A DNA stretch of 64,000 nucleotides from JAAYBF01 sp963716445 (GCA_963716445.1 OY970313.1:248001-312000); one strand, 5' to 3'. Positions 31,793 to 41,205 are shown, counted from the stretch's first letter. Numbers and translations: made by a program. Notes: generated by a model not told the origin, from the letters alone.

Positions 31793-34700
31793 CTACCGCT
31801 CCGCCGCCGGGCACAAGATGCGAAAATCGCAGAACGAGCAGATCTCCTGGGACGGCGTCGGCTGGAAGTCCTGCCGCGAGATGCCCTCGCCGATCTCCTC
31901 GATCGTCGCGCGGACGCGGTCGAGCTCCTCGTCGGAGTGGGCGACGGGGACCTTCTCGGCGGTCATCACGTAGTAGTAGCTGTGCGCCGAGGTGTCGATT
32001 CCCCAGGACTCGCGCGCGCCCATCTGGTAAATCGAGAGCTGGACGTCGCGCCGTAGCTCGTCGGCGGTCTTCGAGCGGCCGGTCTTGTAGTCGATCACCT
32101 CGTAGCTGCCGTCGGGGCGGCGGTCGACGCGATCGACGCGGCCGCGGATCACGTGCGGGCCGAGCGTGAAGGAGAAGCTGCGCTCGAACCAGACCGGCTC
32201 GCCCTCCTGGTCGCGCGCGTTCTCCCAGTAGCGCTCGAGCGCCTCGATCCCGCGCTCGCGGAACTGCAGCTCGTCGTCGGAGTCGCCGAAGCCGCCGCGC
32301 CGCCAGGCGGCCTCGAACAGCTCGAACAGCTCCTCGCGGCCGCCGGTCGGCGACCTGTGGAAGCGCTCGAGCACCGTGTGCAGCGCGATGCCGAAGCGCT
32401 GGTTGATCGTCGACTCCTGGGGGATGCGGAAGACGCGCGCGAACTTGTACTTGAGCGGGCAGAGTCGGTACGTCTCGATGTCCGACGCCGACAGCATCAG
32501 GCCCTGCTCGGGCGCCCCGGCCCCTCGCCGGCGCGGGATGAACGGGTCGAGCGACGGGCCGTCGACGTGCTCGCCGGCGACCGGGCGCCGGTCGGGATCG
32601 CGGCCGGTGTCGCGCAGCCAGTCGTCGAGCGCCGAGGTGTCGAGCACCGCGCGCTGCTCGCTGCTCGCGGCCTGGGCGAGCAGCTGGTTGACCTCGACGA
32701 TCGCGTCGTCGAGCGGCTGACCCGCCTTCGAGCGCTCGATCAGCGCGGCGACCTTCAGCAGCTCGAGGTAGCGGGCGACCGCCTGCGAGACGTCGAGTGT
32801 CGTGTCGAGGCGCATCTCGCCGAGCCGCCCGCCGACCCGCGCGACGGTGTCGAGCAGCTCGTCGCGCATGATCCGGAAGGTCGAGTGCAGGCCCTCGGCG
32901 GGGCCGAACAGCTCCTCCTCGAGCCGCTCCTCGTCCGCTCCGGCCGCCGCGCGCGCCTCCTCGTAGAACGGCGACGGCCGCGCCGGTGACCCGTTCGCCG
33001 CGTCGCTCCAGGCGAGCACCAGCCCCCGGCGGGCGCGCGTCGTCGCGACGCGCAGCAGCCGGCGCATCGCGCCGGGCTCGTCGCGGCCCGGCATCCGCGC
33101 GGCCGACAGGCCGAGCACGAAGACGTGGTCGAACTCGCGTCCCTTGACCTCCTCCATGTCGAGCACGTGGACGGCCGGCGCGCCCTCCGGCCCGGCCGCC
33201 TCCTGCTCGGGCAGCCCGGAGTCGGCGACCGCCTTCAGGTAGCGCGTGAAGTCGCGCGGGGTCGCCTGCGGCTCGCGGCGCATGTACGCGGTCGCCAGCT
33301 CGGGCAGCTGCGCGATGTTGCGCAGCCGCTCGACGGTGTCGGCCTGCGTCGCGAAGACCTGCTGGCGGCGGACGCCGACGCGCTCGACCAGCCGCAGCAC
33401 GAACGCGTCCGGGCGGCGGCTCTCGAACGCCTTGCCGGCCGCCCGGTAGAGGCTGAGGAACGCCTGCGCGCGGTCGCGGCCCTCGGGCGACAGCTGCGGG
33501 CCATCGAGCGCCGCCGCCACGGCGGAGGGCATGTCGAGCTTGCGCCGCCGCGCGAGCTGGGTCAGGCGCGCGACGTCGACGGAGTGCAGCTCGATCGGCG
33601 CGCGGGTGAGCGCCCTCACGGCGGCGCCCGAGTCCGCCGGGTCGGCGAGCACGCGCAGCCACGCGAGGACGTCGCGCACCTCGGCGCGCTGGAAGTAGGC
33701 CGCCGGGCCGTGGACCCGGAACGGCAGCGCGCGCTCCTCCAGGCCGGCGCCGACCACGGTGCCCTCGTCTCCCGCGGAGCGGACCAGCACCGCGATCCGG
33801 TCGGGGTCGGTCCCGGCGGCGATCACCCGCTCGACCTCCGCCGCGACGGCCTGCGCCTGCGCGCGCTCCGAAGCGCAGCGCCAGAAGCGCGTCGCGAGCG
33901 GCTCCGGCGAGCGCTGGCTGCCCTCCAGCCGCACGACCGTCGCGGCGGGGAACTCGCGCGTGAACTCGCTCAGGTTCCGACCGTGGCCGTCGCGGAAGCG
34001 GCGCAGCGTCTGCTCGTCGTCGCCCGCGACGGCGATCTGTCCGTGCTCCTCGCAGAGCAGGCGCAGCAGCATCCCCTCGGCGAAGCTCAGCTCCTGGTAC
34101 TCGTCGACCAGCACGTGCCCGAAGCGCCGCGCGACGCGCTCGCGCACGTGCGGGCGCTCGTGCAGCAGCCGGAACGCCGTGAGGACGAGATCGCCGCTGT
34201 CGAGCGCCCCGCGCTCGGCCAGCAGCCGGTCATGGTCGGCGTAGAGCTGGGCGAACTCCGCCTCGCGCGCGGCCAGCGTGCGCTCGGCGTCGCCGGCCTC
34301 CGCGGTCTCGGCCTGCGCCCGCAGCGCCCGCTCGAGGCAGTCCGACGGCGAGACCATCTCCTCCTTCAGACGGTCGATGCGCTCGACGAAGCTGGCCAGC
34401 AGCGGCGCCGGGTTGCCGCGGATCTCGTGGCGGCGCAGCGTCAGCTCGCCGAGCCGGTCGAGCAGCAGCGCCACGCGGTCGGCGCGAGTGACCGGCACGA
34501 ACATCGGGTCGAGCCCCGCTTCGAGCGCCTCGTCGGCGAGCAGCCGCTGGCACAGCTCGCCGAACGTGTGAACGTGCAGCTCGTCGTAGGGCGGGTCGAC
34601 CAGCTCGGTCAGCAGCTCGCGCATCCGCTCGCCCGCCGACGGCGAGAGCACCAGCATCAGGACGCTGTCCGGCGCGCCGGTCTCCCGCGCGAGCCAGGCG

Positions 34701-34822
34701 AAGCGGTGCGCGAGCGTCACGGTCTTGCCCGTGCCGGCGGCGCCGAGGATCAGCAGCTGTCCCTCGGGCTGCGTCGCGGCCGCCCGCTGCGGCGCGGTCA
34801 AGCCGTCGAGGCGAAGGGGCAT
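31793..34822 (-). CDS. UvrD/Rep-type helicase fused to PD-(D/E)XK nuclease (AdnB/AddB-like)
   Basis: 1009 aa. N-terminal superfamily 1A helicase: Walker A GAAGTGKT at 27-34, motif II LVDEYQEL near 240, motif III GDDEQTLRRFRDG near 270, motif IV-VI blocks further on. The C-terminal 170 residues are a RecB-like nuclease (GIALHTVLERFHR, RGRVDRVDRRPDGSYEVIDYK) framed by four cysteines, YRLCPLKYKF and EICSFCDFRILC, the iron-sulfur staple of the AddB/AdnB/Cas4 class. It would process double-strand ends for recombination. No second subunit gene is adjacent. A good ribosome site, GGTGGAGGG, precedes the ATG. Confidence 0.88.
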   Translation of the reverse strand: MPLRLDGLTAPQRAAATQPEGQLLILGAAGTGKTVTLAHRFAWLARETGAPDSVLMLVLSPSAGERMRELLTELVDPPYDELHVHTFGELCQRLLADEALEAGLDPMFVPVTRADRVALLLDRLGELTLRRHEIRGNPAPLLASFVERIDRLKEEMVSPSDCLERALRAQAETAEAGDAERTLAAREAEFAQLYADHDRLLAERGALDSGDLVLTAFRLLHERPHVRERVARRFGHVLVDEYQELSFAEGMLLRLLCEEHGQIAVAGDDEQTLRRFRDGHGRNLSEFTREFPAATVVRLEGSQRSPEPLATRFWRCASERAQAQAVAAEVERVIAAGTDPDRIAVLVRSAGDEGTVVGAGLEERALPFRVHGPAAYFQRAEVRDVLAWLRVLADPADSGAAVRALTRAPIELHSVDVARLTQLARRRKLDMPSAVAAALDGPQLSPEGRDRAQAFLSLYRAAGKAFESRRPDAFVLRLVERVGVRRQQVFATQADTVERLRNIAQLPELATAYMRREPQATPRDFTRYLKAVADSGLPEQEAAGPEGAPAVHVLDMEEVKGREFDHVFVLGLSAARMPGRDEPGAMRRLLRVATTRARRGLVLAWSDAANGSPARPSPFYEEARAAAGADEERLEEELFGPAEGLHSTFRIMRDELLDTVARVGGRLGEMRLDTTLDVSQAVARYLELLKVAALIERSKAGQPLDDAIVEVNQLLAQAASSEQRAVLDTSALDDWLRDTGRDPDRRPVAGEHVDGPSLDPFIPRRRGAGAPEQGLMLSASDIETYRLCPLKYKFARVFRIPQESTINQRFGIALHTVLERFHRSPTGGREELFELFEAAWRRGGFGDSDDELQFRERGIEALERYWENARDQEGEPVWFERSFSFTLGPHVIRGRVDRVDRRPDGSYEVIDYKTGRSKTADELRRDVQLSIYQMGARESWGIDTSAHSYYYVMTAEKVPVAHSDEELDRVRATIEEIGEGISRQDFQPTPSQEICSFCDFRILCPAAER

Positions 34823-34843
34823 CCCTCCACCTTACGGCCAGCT

Positions 34844-35431
34844 CTAGCGCCGGTAGCCGTAGGTGGTGGTGTAGGTGGCCGCGGGAGCGTCGGTCTTGCG
34901 GACCGGGCTGCCGAGGATGACGCCGATGCCGATCTCGCGGAAGCGGCCGTTGAGCATGTTGCGCCGGTGGCCGTAGCTGCGCATCCAGGAACGGACTATG
35001 TGGCGGGGGGTGCCCCACGAGCCGGAGCCCCAGGCGAGGTTCTCTCCGACCATCCAGCTGGACTGGCGCCTGAGGTAGCGCGCCCGGCGGAGGCGGTCGA
35101 CGACGTCGCGACCGTTGCGCGACACGTGGCCGAAGTAGTGACGGCGCACCATGTCGTGGCTGTGCCAGACGGCGGCGCGCGACAGCCGGCGGTTGAGACG
35201 CAGGCGCGGCAGGCCGCGCACCCTGCGCCTGTGATTGACGAGGCACACCGCCGCGCGGGCGAGGCGGATGGTCGGCATGGCGCGGGGAACGGCCGACGCG
35301 GCCGCGGTCGTCGCCGGCTTGCAGAACGCGCGCTGGCGCTTGGCGGCGGACGCGCTCGCGGGCGCGACCAGCAGCGCGCAGGCGAGCGCGGCCACGAGGA
35401 ATCGGCCGGCATGGAGCTTCGCGGGAGCCAT
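34844..35431 (-). CDS. Secreted CAP (SCP/PR1) domain protein
   Basis: 195 aa from the ATG at 35431. Signal peptide of about 30 residues (AALACALLVAPASASA). The CAP fold follows: LVNHRRRVRGLPRLRLN, AVWHSHDMVRRHYFGH, VGENLAWGSG, SWMRSYGHRRNMLN and the closing GIGVILG. These are the usual CAP motifs 1-4, with the cavity His of HSHDM and Glu of GEN kept. Function of bacterial members (YkwD type) is poorly known. Confidence 0.85.
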   Translation of the reverse strand: MAPAKLHAGRFLVAALACALLVAPASASAAKRQRAFCKPATTAAASAVPRAMPTIRLARAAVCLVNHRRRVRGLPRLRLNRRLSRAAVWHSHDMVRRHYFGHVSRNGRDVVDRLRRARYLRRQSSWMVGENLAWGSGSWGTPRHIVRSWMRSYGHRRNMLNGRFREIGIGVILGSPVRKTDAPAATYTTTYGYRR

Positions 35432-35589
35432 CACCCACAACTCGTCCGTTCGGCGGCAGGGCTTTAGCGCTGCGCGGCGAGGTCCACGATCGTCCAGCCG
35501 AGCGGCTCGAAAGGCCGGGGGAGCGAAGGCGAGCTACCGATGTGCAGCGTCGCCCGAGCGAAGCCGGCGCCGCTCGCCACAATGGGTGC

Positions 35590-37014
35590 GTGGCCGACCG
35601 TCTGCGCGACTACCGCGAGCGGCGTGACTTCGCCGCCACCCCGGAGCCTGGTGGGGGCGAGGCCGCGGCCGGCGCCAGCCTGCGGCGCTTCGTCGTCCAG
35701 GAGCACCACGCCAGCCACCTGCACTGGGACCTGAGACTGGAGCGCGAGGGGACGCTGGCGTCGTGGGCGGTGCCGCGCGGGATCCCCGTGCACCCGAAGG
35801 AGGACCGGCTCGCCGTGCGAACCGAGGACCACCCGCTCGAGTACCTCGAGTTCGAGGGGGAGATCCCGGCGGGCAGCTACGGCGCGGGGACGATGGCCGT
35901 CTGGGACAGCGGGACCTACGAGGCCGAGAAATTCCGCGACGACGAGGTGATCGCCGTCTTCCACGGCGAGCGCGTCGAGGGCCGCTACGCCCTCTTCCGC
36001 ACGCGCGGGAAGGACTGGATGATCCACCGGATGGACCCGCCGGCGCCCGGGGTCGAGCCGATGCCCGAGCGCATCGAGCCGATGAAGGCGAAGCTCGGCG
36101 GGCTGCCGCGCGAGGAGGACGCGTTCGGCCATGAGCTCAAGTGGGACGGCATCCGCGCCGTCGCCCAGCTCGACCGCGGGCACCTCGAGCTGACGGGCCG
36201 CGCCGGCACCGACTACACGCCGCGGTATCCGGAGCTGCGTGCGCTCGGAGGGGCGCTCGGCGCGCAGCGGGCGATCCTCGACGGCGAGATCGTCGCCTTC
36301 GACGACCAGGGGCGCCCGAGCTTCGAGCGGCTGCAGGCGCGGATGCACCTCGCGACCGAGGCGGCGGCGAAGCGCCGCTCGCGCGACATTCCGGTGACCT
36401 ACGTGGCGTTCGACCTGCTCTGGCTCGACGGCCACCTGACGACCGGCCTCGCCTACCGCGACCGCCGCCGCCTGCTCGCCGAGCTCGATCTGAACGGCCC
36501 CAACTGGCGCACGCCGGCCCACCACGAGGGCGACGGCGCCGCGCTGCTGGCGGCGACGAGGGAGCAGGGGCTCGAGGGGATCGTGGCCAAGCGGCTCGAC
36601 TCCGCCTACGAGCCCGGACGGCGGTCCGGCGCCTGGATCAAGGTCAAGAACGTCACGCGTCAGGAGGTCGTGATCGGCGGCTGGTCGCCGGGGGAGGGAA
36701 ACCGCGAGGGCAAGCTCGGCTCGATCTGCGTCGGCGTCCACGACGAGGAGGGCGAGCTGCGCTATGCCGGCAAGGTCGGCACGGGCTTCGACGCGGCGGC
36801 CCTCAGCCTCGTCGGGCGCGAGCTCGAGCCGCTGCGCCGCGACACGAGCCCCTTCGCCGGCCGCCAGCCGGCGCGTGGGACGGTCTTCGTCGAGCCGCGC
36901 CTCGTCGCCGAGGTCGAGTTCCGCGAGTGGACCCGCTCCGGCACCCTGCGCGCCGGCTCGTTCCTCGGCCTGCGACCCGATGCCGATCCGCAGGAGGTCG
37001 TGCGCGAGGGCTGA
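35590..37014 (+). CDS. ligD: LigD-type ATP-dependent DNA ligase with phosphoesterase domain
   Basis: 474 aa from the GTG at 35590. Residues 1-160 form the 3'-phosphoesterase domain (QEHHASHLHWDLRLEREG, EYLEFEGEIPAGSYGAGTM, HRM). Then the ligase domain: the nucleotidylated Lys is in ELKWDGIRAV, followed by LDGEIVAF, FDLLWLDG, EGIVAKRLDS and WIKVKN, with an OB fold at the end. It seals ends in Ku-dependent NHEJ. The primase-polymerase domain usually fused in LigD is encoded separately at 38150. Confidence 0.92.
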   Translation: MADRLRDYRERRDFAATPEPGGGEAAAGASLRRFVVQEHHASHLHWDLRLEREGTLASWAVPRGIPVHPKEDRLAVRTEDHPLEYLEFEGEIPAGSYGAGTMAVWDSGTYEAEKFRDDEVIAVFHGERVEGRYALFRTRGKDWMIHRMDPPAPGVEPMPERIEPMKAKLGGLPREEDAFGHELKWDGIRAVAQLDRGHLELTGRAGTDYTPRYPELRALGGALGAQRAILDGEIVAFDDQGRPSFERLQARMHLATEAAAKRRSRDIPVTYVAFDLLWLDGHLTTGLAYRDRRRLLAELDLNGPNWRTPAHHEGDGAALLAATREQGLEGIVAKRLDSAYEPGRRSGAWIKVKNVTRQEVVIGGWSPGEGNREGKLGSICVGVHDEEGELRYAGKVGTGFDAAALSLVGRELEPLRRDTSPFAGRQPARGTVFVEPRLVAEVEFREWTRSGTLRAGSFLGLRPDADPQEVVREG

Positions 37015-37162
37015 GCGCCGGGCCGAGTGGCGACGGACTCAGTGACGACGGTCGCGCGCAGCCGCGACTTGAGCCGCCCGACTTGCGCCGCCTTCGCGCG
37101 ACCGCGGCAATTTTCCCCCCAACCCTGGAATGGAACCGTCCAAGGGGGGTACGGTTCGTGAC

Positions 37163-38149
37163 ATGCCCAGGGCGATTTGGAGCGGAGCGATCAGCTTCGG
37201 CCTCGTGAACATCCCGGTGAAGCTGTACTCGGCCGTCTCGCGCAAGACGGTGCGCTTCAACCAGCTCGACGGCAAGGACGGCACGCGGATCCAGCAGAAG
37301 CGCGTCAATCCGAGCACCGGCGACGAGGTTCCGTACGAGCGGATCGTCAAGGGCTACGAGCTGAGCCCCGACCGTTACGTGGTCGTCACGCCCGAGGAGC
37401 TCGAGGCGGTCGAGCCGCGCAAGACGCGGATGATCGAGATCGAGGACTTCGTCGAGATCGACCAGATCGACCCGATCTTCTACGACCACCCGTACTACCT
37501 CGCGCCCGGCAAGGGCGCGTCGAAGGCCTACGCGCTGCTGCTCAAGGCGATGGAGGACTCCGGCCGCGTCGGCATCGCGCGCGTGGTGATCCGCTCGAAG
37601 GAGCAGCTCGTCGCGATCCGCGCCCACGACGGCGTGCTGCACATGGAGACGATGCTGTTCGGCGACGAGGTCGTCCCGCCGGACGAGCTCGACGAGCTGC
37701 CCGACGCCGACGACGTCAAGGCCCGGCCGCGCGAGGTGGAGATGGCGAAGGAGCTGATCGACTCGCTGGCGAGCGAGTTCGACCCGTCGAAGTACCGCGA
37801 CGAGTACCGCGAGCGCGTGCTCGAGCTGATCGAGCAGAAGGCCGAGGGCCACGAGATCGCGATCCAGCCGCAGGAGGAGGCGCCGCCCGAGGTGCCCGAC
37901 CTGATGGCCGCGCTCGAGGCGAGCATCGCCGGCGCGAAGCGCCAGGGCGGCGCGGCGCGGAAGCCGAGCAAGGCGGCGGCCGGCGACGGGGCGAAGCCGA
38001 GGGCCGGCGGCTCGAAGCGCGACGGGAGGAAGGCGGCGAGCTCCGACGCGAAGGGCGGGGCGTCGAAGCCGAAGGCGGCGGCGAAGAAGCCGGCGTCCGG
38101 CGCCAAGCAGCGCGCGCCCGCGAAGAAGCGGTCGGCGGCCAAGAAGTAG
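37163..38149 (+). CDS. ku: Ku DNA end-binding protein
   Basis: 328 aa. Residues 1-260 are the bacterial Ku core (IWSGAISFGLVNIPVKLYSA, IEIEDFVEIDQIDPIFYDHP, YALLLKAMEDSGRVGIARVV, LASEFDPSKYRDEYRERVLE). It forms homodimeric rings on DNA ends and recruits LigD. The last 65 residues are a Lys/Ala/Gly-rich tail ending KKRSAAKK, longer than in minimal Kus and likely to bind DNA. Stop directly abuts the GTG of the polymerase gene. The ATG at 37163 is chosen over an upstream frame opening. Confidence 0.95.
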   Translation: MPRAIWSGAISFGLVNIPVKLYSAVSRKTVRFNQLDGKDGTRIQQKRVNPSTGDEVPYERIVKGYELSPDRYVVVTPEELEAVEPRKTRMIEIEDFVEIDQIDPIFYDHPYYLAPGKGASKAYALLLKAMEDSGRVGIARVVIRSKEQLVAIRAHDGVLHMETMLFGDEVVPPDELDELPDADDVKARPREVEMAKELIDSLASEFDPSKYRDEYRERVLELIEQKAEGHEIAIQPQEEAPPEVPDLMAALEASIAGAKRQGGAARKPSKAAAGDGAKPRAGGSKRDGRKAASSDAKGGASKPKAAAKKPASGAKQRAPAKKRSAAKK

Positions 38150-39031
38150 GTGGCGCCGGAGGTCGAAGTCGAGGACCGTCGCCTCCGGCTGTCGAACCTC
38201 GACAAGGTCCTCTATCCGGCGGTTGGCTTCGCCAAGGGACAGGTCCTCGACTACTACACGCGCGCCGCGCCGGCCGTCCTGCCCCACCTGCGCGGACGCG
38301 CGCTGACGCTCAAGCGCTATCCCGACGGCGTCGAGGGCAACTTCTTCTACGAGAAGCAGAAGCCGCGGCACGCGCCCGACTGGGTCCGCAGCGCGGCGAT
38401 CGAGACCGGCGAGCGGACGATCGACTTCGTCCTCTGCGACGACCTGCCGACGCTCGTCTGGCTCGTCAACCTCGCCGACCTCGAGCTGCACCCGTCGCTC
38501 GCGTTGGCCAAGGACCCAGACCGCCCGACGGTGATGGCGTTCGACCTCGACCCCGGCCCGCCGGCGGGGATCGCCGAGTGCCGCCGCGTCGCGCTGCTGC
38601 TGCGCGACACGCTGGCGGACCTCGGCCTCGAGTGCTTCGCGAAGACGTCTGGGTCGAAGGGGATGCAGGTCTACGTGCCGCTCAACACCCCGATCGCCTA
38701 CGACGACACCAAGCCGTTCGCGCACGGCCTCGCGCGGCTGCTCGAGAACCAGCACGGCGAGCTGATCGTGTCGAGCATGAAGAAGAGCCTGCGCGAGGGC
38801 AAGGTGCTGATCGACTGGAGCCAGAACGACCGCCACAAGACGACGGTCGCCGTGTACTCGCTGCGCGCCCGCGAGCGGCCGACCGTGTCGACGCCGCTGA
38901 CCTGGGACGAGGTCGAGGACGAGGACTGCCGGCTGCTGTTCGAGGCCGACGACGCGCTCGAGCGGATCGAGCGCCACGGCGACCTGTTCGAGCCGGTGCT
39001 GACGCTGAGGCAGCGGCTGCCCAAGCTCTGA
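38150..39031 (+). CDS. LigD-type NHEJ primase-polymerase
   Basis: 293 aa, archaeo-eukaryotic-primase fold (PolDom). Landmarks are LSNLDKVLYPAVGFAKGQVL, RALTLKRYPDGVEGNFFYEK, WLVNLADLELHP, the metal-binding AFDLDPGPP, KTSGSKGMQVYVP and IDWSQNDRHKTTVA. It extends and fills broken ends before ligation. GTG start immediately after the Ku stop shows coupling. Normally this is the first or last part of LigD; here it is a free-standing gene, as in several actinobacteria. Confidence 0.92.
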   Translation: MAPEVEVEDRRLRLSNLDKVLYPAVGFAKGQVLDYYTRAAPAVLPHLRGRALTLKRYPDGVEGNFFYEKQKPRHAPDWVRSAAIETGERTIDFVLCDDLPTLVWLVNLADLELHPSLALAKDPDRPTVMAFDLDPGPPAGIAECRRVALLLRDTLADLGLECFAKTSGSKGMQVYVPLNTPIAYDDTKPFAHGLARLLENQHGELIVSSMKKSLREGKVLIDWSQNDRHKTTVAVYSLRARERPTVSTPLTWDEVEDEDCRLLFEADDALERIERHGDLFEPVLTLRQRLPKL

Positions 39032-39056
39032 GCGCGCCGTAGCTATCGTCAACGCA

Positions 39057-40244
39057 ATGGTCGACTGGGCAATCGCGCGCCGGGTCGCCGCGTTCGCGGC
39101 GCGCTCGGACCACGTGCCCGGGCTCGGCGTGGACCTGCGGGCGCTGACCGCCGAGTTCGAGCCGCGGGTCAGCGAGTACACAGGGCTGGTTCCGGTCGAC
39201 GCCGTGCCGCCGCCCGAGTTGGTCAGCCGCGAGGCGTGGGCGGGGGCCAACCTCGACGCGATGGCCGAGCTGATGGGTCCGGTCGAAGAGCGGATGGGCG
39301 AGCGCTTCTCGAACGCCGGGCCGCTGTCGGGCCCGCTGCGGATCGCCGCCGGCGCGGCGCTGGCGGCCGAGCTGGGGCTGGTGACCGGCTACATGTCCCA
39401 GCGCGTGCTCGGCCAGTACGAGCTGTCGCTGATCGCCGGGACGGCCAAGCCGCGGCTGCTGTTCGTCGGCACCAACCTGATCGGTGCCGCGACCAACCTG
39501 AACGTCGACCGCATGGCGTTCATCCGCTGGGTCACGGTGCACGAGCTGACCCACGCCCTGCAGTTCGGCGGCGTGCCGTGGCTGCGCGGGCACATCGGCG
39601 GGCTGCTGCGCGAGTACCTCGCGACCGTGGAGGTCACGATCGACGCGAAGCCGGAGGGCCGGCGGGACGGTGGTGGCGCGACGGGCGCGAGCGACGACGC
39701 GGAGGGCGACGGCGACGGCGCGCGCCGGGCGACCGGGCCGTTCGGCGGACGCAGCGGCGGGCTGCTCGGCGGGGCGCTCGACAAGCTGCGCGCCATGGAC
39801 CTGCCCGACCCGGCGGACCTCGCCGAGCGGTTCCGCGAGGGCGGGCTCGCGGCGCTGGTCCAGACCGAGGAGCAACGCGGGCTGATGGAGCGGATGCAGG
39901 CCGTGATGGCGGTGGTGGAGGGGCATGCGGAGCACGTGATGGACGCCCTGGCGCCGGCGCTCGTCCCCCAGCACGAGGGGCTGCGCGCGGCCATGGACGC
40001 GCGGCGGGCGACCCGCTCGGCGCCCGAGCGTGTGCTGCTGCGGCTGCTCGGCATGGAGATGAAGATGCGTCAGTACAAGCTCGGCAAGCAGTTCTGCGAC
40101 ACCGTCGTGGCCGAGGGCGGCATCGAGGCGCTCAACCGCGTCTGGGCAGGGCCGGACGCCCTGCCCACCCTGAGCGAGATCGAGCGCCCGAGCGACTGGA
40201 TGGCCCGCCAGGTGCGCGACGCCGGTCGCCTGGCGCCCGGCTGA
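39057..40244 (+). CDS. DUF2342 zinc-dependent metalloprotease-like protein
   Basis: 395 aa. Family found next to F420 and other genes in actinobacteria. The zinc site is VTVHELTHALQFGGVPWLR near residue 160, with a further Glu/His region VVEGHAEHVMDALAP near residue 285. A loop of about 40 Gly/Asp/Arg-rich residues (near 200-240) interrupts the fold. It follows the NHEJ genes by 25 bases and may be in their transcript, without a clear link in function. Proteolysis has not been shown for the family to my knowledge. Confidence 0.82.
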   Translation: MVDWAIARRVAAFAARSDHVPGLGVDLRALTAEFEPRVSEYTGLVPVDAVPPPELVSREAWAGANLDAMAELMGPVEERMGERFSNAGPLSGPLRIAAGAALAAELGLVTGYMSQRVLGQYELSLIAGTAKPRLLFVGTNLIGAATNLNVDRMAFIRWVTVHELTHALQFGGVPWLRGHIGGLLREYLATVEVTIDAKPEGRRDGGGATGASDDAEGDGDGARRATGPFGGRSGGLLGGALDKLRAMDLPDPADLAERFREGGLAALVQTEEQRGLMERMQAVMAVVEGHAEHVMDALAPALVPQHEGLRAAMDARRATRSAPERVLLRLLGMEMKMRQYKLGKQFCDTVVAEGGIEALNRVWAGPDALPTLSEIERPSDWMARQVRDAGRLAPG

Positions 40245-40389
40245 CGCGCATAGGCGCGGCCGAGAGCCGCCCTGGCCGAGGGGGTGCCCAGCCGCTGGAT
40301 TCTCGCGGCTCGGCTGACCGGCGACGAGGCTTGTGCCGGGCGGGACGGACGACTTTTCACCCGCCTCTGTAACGGCTCGCCCCCCGAGG

Positions 40390-40427
40390 TTTACAAACGT
40401 GTGTTCGGTGGTACAGTTCTACCGAAC
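40390..40427 (+). promoter_or_regulatory. Promoter with palindromic operator before the histone-like gene
   Basis: A -35-like TTTACA at 40390-40395 and -10-like TACAGT at 40412-40417 (16-base spacer) are overlaid by the inverted repeat GTTCGGT (40403-40409) / ACCGAAC (40421-40427). A repressor on this palindrome would block the promoter. AT-rich compared with the window. Confidence 0.55.
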
Positions 40428-40484
40428 TTAGAACTAATAAGCCTTCGACTCCCGGCGCCCGCCCGGAAGGAGCCTCACCTCAAC

Positions 40485-41033
40485 ATGGCAACGCAGAGCA
40501 AGACCCGCAAGACCGCCCCCAAGACCACCACGCAGCGCAAGGCGACCGCCAAGAAGGCGGCCGCGACGCGCAAGCGCAACGCCGCCGCGCGCAACACGAA
40601 GGCGGCGCAGAGCTCGGTCAAGGCCGCGCAGACATCGGCCAAGCAGGCGACCGAGAACGCGACCAGCGCCGGCAGCTTCACGATCGACGCCGTCGCGCTC
40701 CGGGCCGAGCGCGCGGTGCTGATCCCGGTCGGCGCCGCGCTGGCCGCCCGCGACGCCGTCGTCGAGGCCACGAAGCCCTTCACCAGCCGCGACAGCGTCG
40801 AGAAGGAGCTGCGGAAGTTCGAGCGGCGCGGCAACACCGCCCGCAACAGCGTCCGCCGCGAGGTCAAGCGCACCCGCACCCGCGTCGAGCGCGAGCTGCG
40901 TCAGCGGCGCAACGACGTCCGCAAGAGCGTCAACGGAGCCCGCGACGACCTCCAGAAGCAGGTCTCCGAGGTCCAGTCCAACGCGACCGACCTCGCCCGC
41001 CGCGTCCAGGAGCAGGTCGCCGCCCTCGCTTAG
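40485..41033 (+). CDS. Lys/Ala-rich histone H1-like DNA-binding protein
   Basis: 182 aa. Residues 1-60 are made of Lys/Ala/Thr/Arg with TRKTAPKTTTQRKATAKKAA-type runs like the tails of mycobacterial HupB and bacterial H1-like proteins. The middle (ITVDAVALR-like, 62-95) is a short hydrophobic part, and the C-terminal 80 residues form a charged coiled coil (VEKELRKFERRGNTARN onward). A chromatin or polyphosphate-binding role is inference. The ATG follows AAGGAG. Flanked by a palindromic promoter and a strong terminator, so it is monocistronic. Confidence 0.7.
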   Translation: MATQSKTRKTAPKTTTQRKATAKKAAATRKRNAAARNTKAAQSSVKAAQTSAKQATENATSAGSFTIDAVALRAERAVLIPVGAALAARDAVVEATKPFTSRDSVEKELRKFERRGNTARNSVRREVKRTRTRVERELRQRRNDVRKSVNGARDDLQKQVSEVQSNATDLARRVQEQVAALA

Positions 41034-41057
41034 CACCCCTCTCCCCTCCCCAGCACG

Positions 41058-41083
41058 AACGGCGCCCCTCCCGGGGCGCCGTT
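41058..41083 (+). terminator. Terminator of the histone-like gene
   Basis: A perfect 11-bp hairpin, 41058-41068 with 41073-41083, loop TCCC, followed by CTGCGTTCT. It lies 25 bases past the stop codon. Confidence 0.8.
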
Positions 41084-41177
41084 CTGCGTTCTCGGCGCGA
41101 ACGGTCGCCAGGACATGGCACGGCCTTGGGGCACGGCTCCGGGCACGTCGCGCGCCATCGACCCATGTCCTTCTGAT

Positions 41178-41205
41178 ATGACCATGGTATGGTGACCATG
41201 GTCAT
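41178..41205 (+). promoter_or_regulatory. Operator of the toxin-antitoxin pair
   Basis: ATGACCATG at 41178-41186 and CATGGTCAT at 41197-41205 are perfect inverted repeats. Each half also holds the small palindrome GACCATGGT. It reaches the antitoxin start codon, as expected for autoregulation by the antitoxin-toxin complex. Confidence 0.65.

Noticed and set aside
40403..40427. SOS (LexA) box before the histone-like gene
   Set aside because: GTTCGGT/ACCGAAC has a different core and an 11-base spacing, unlike the compact CGAAC-N4-GTTCG type.
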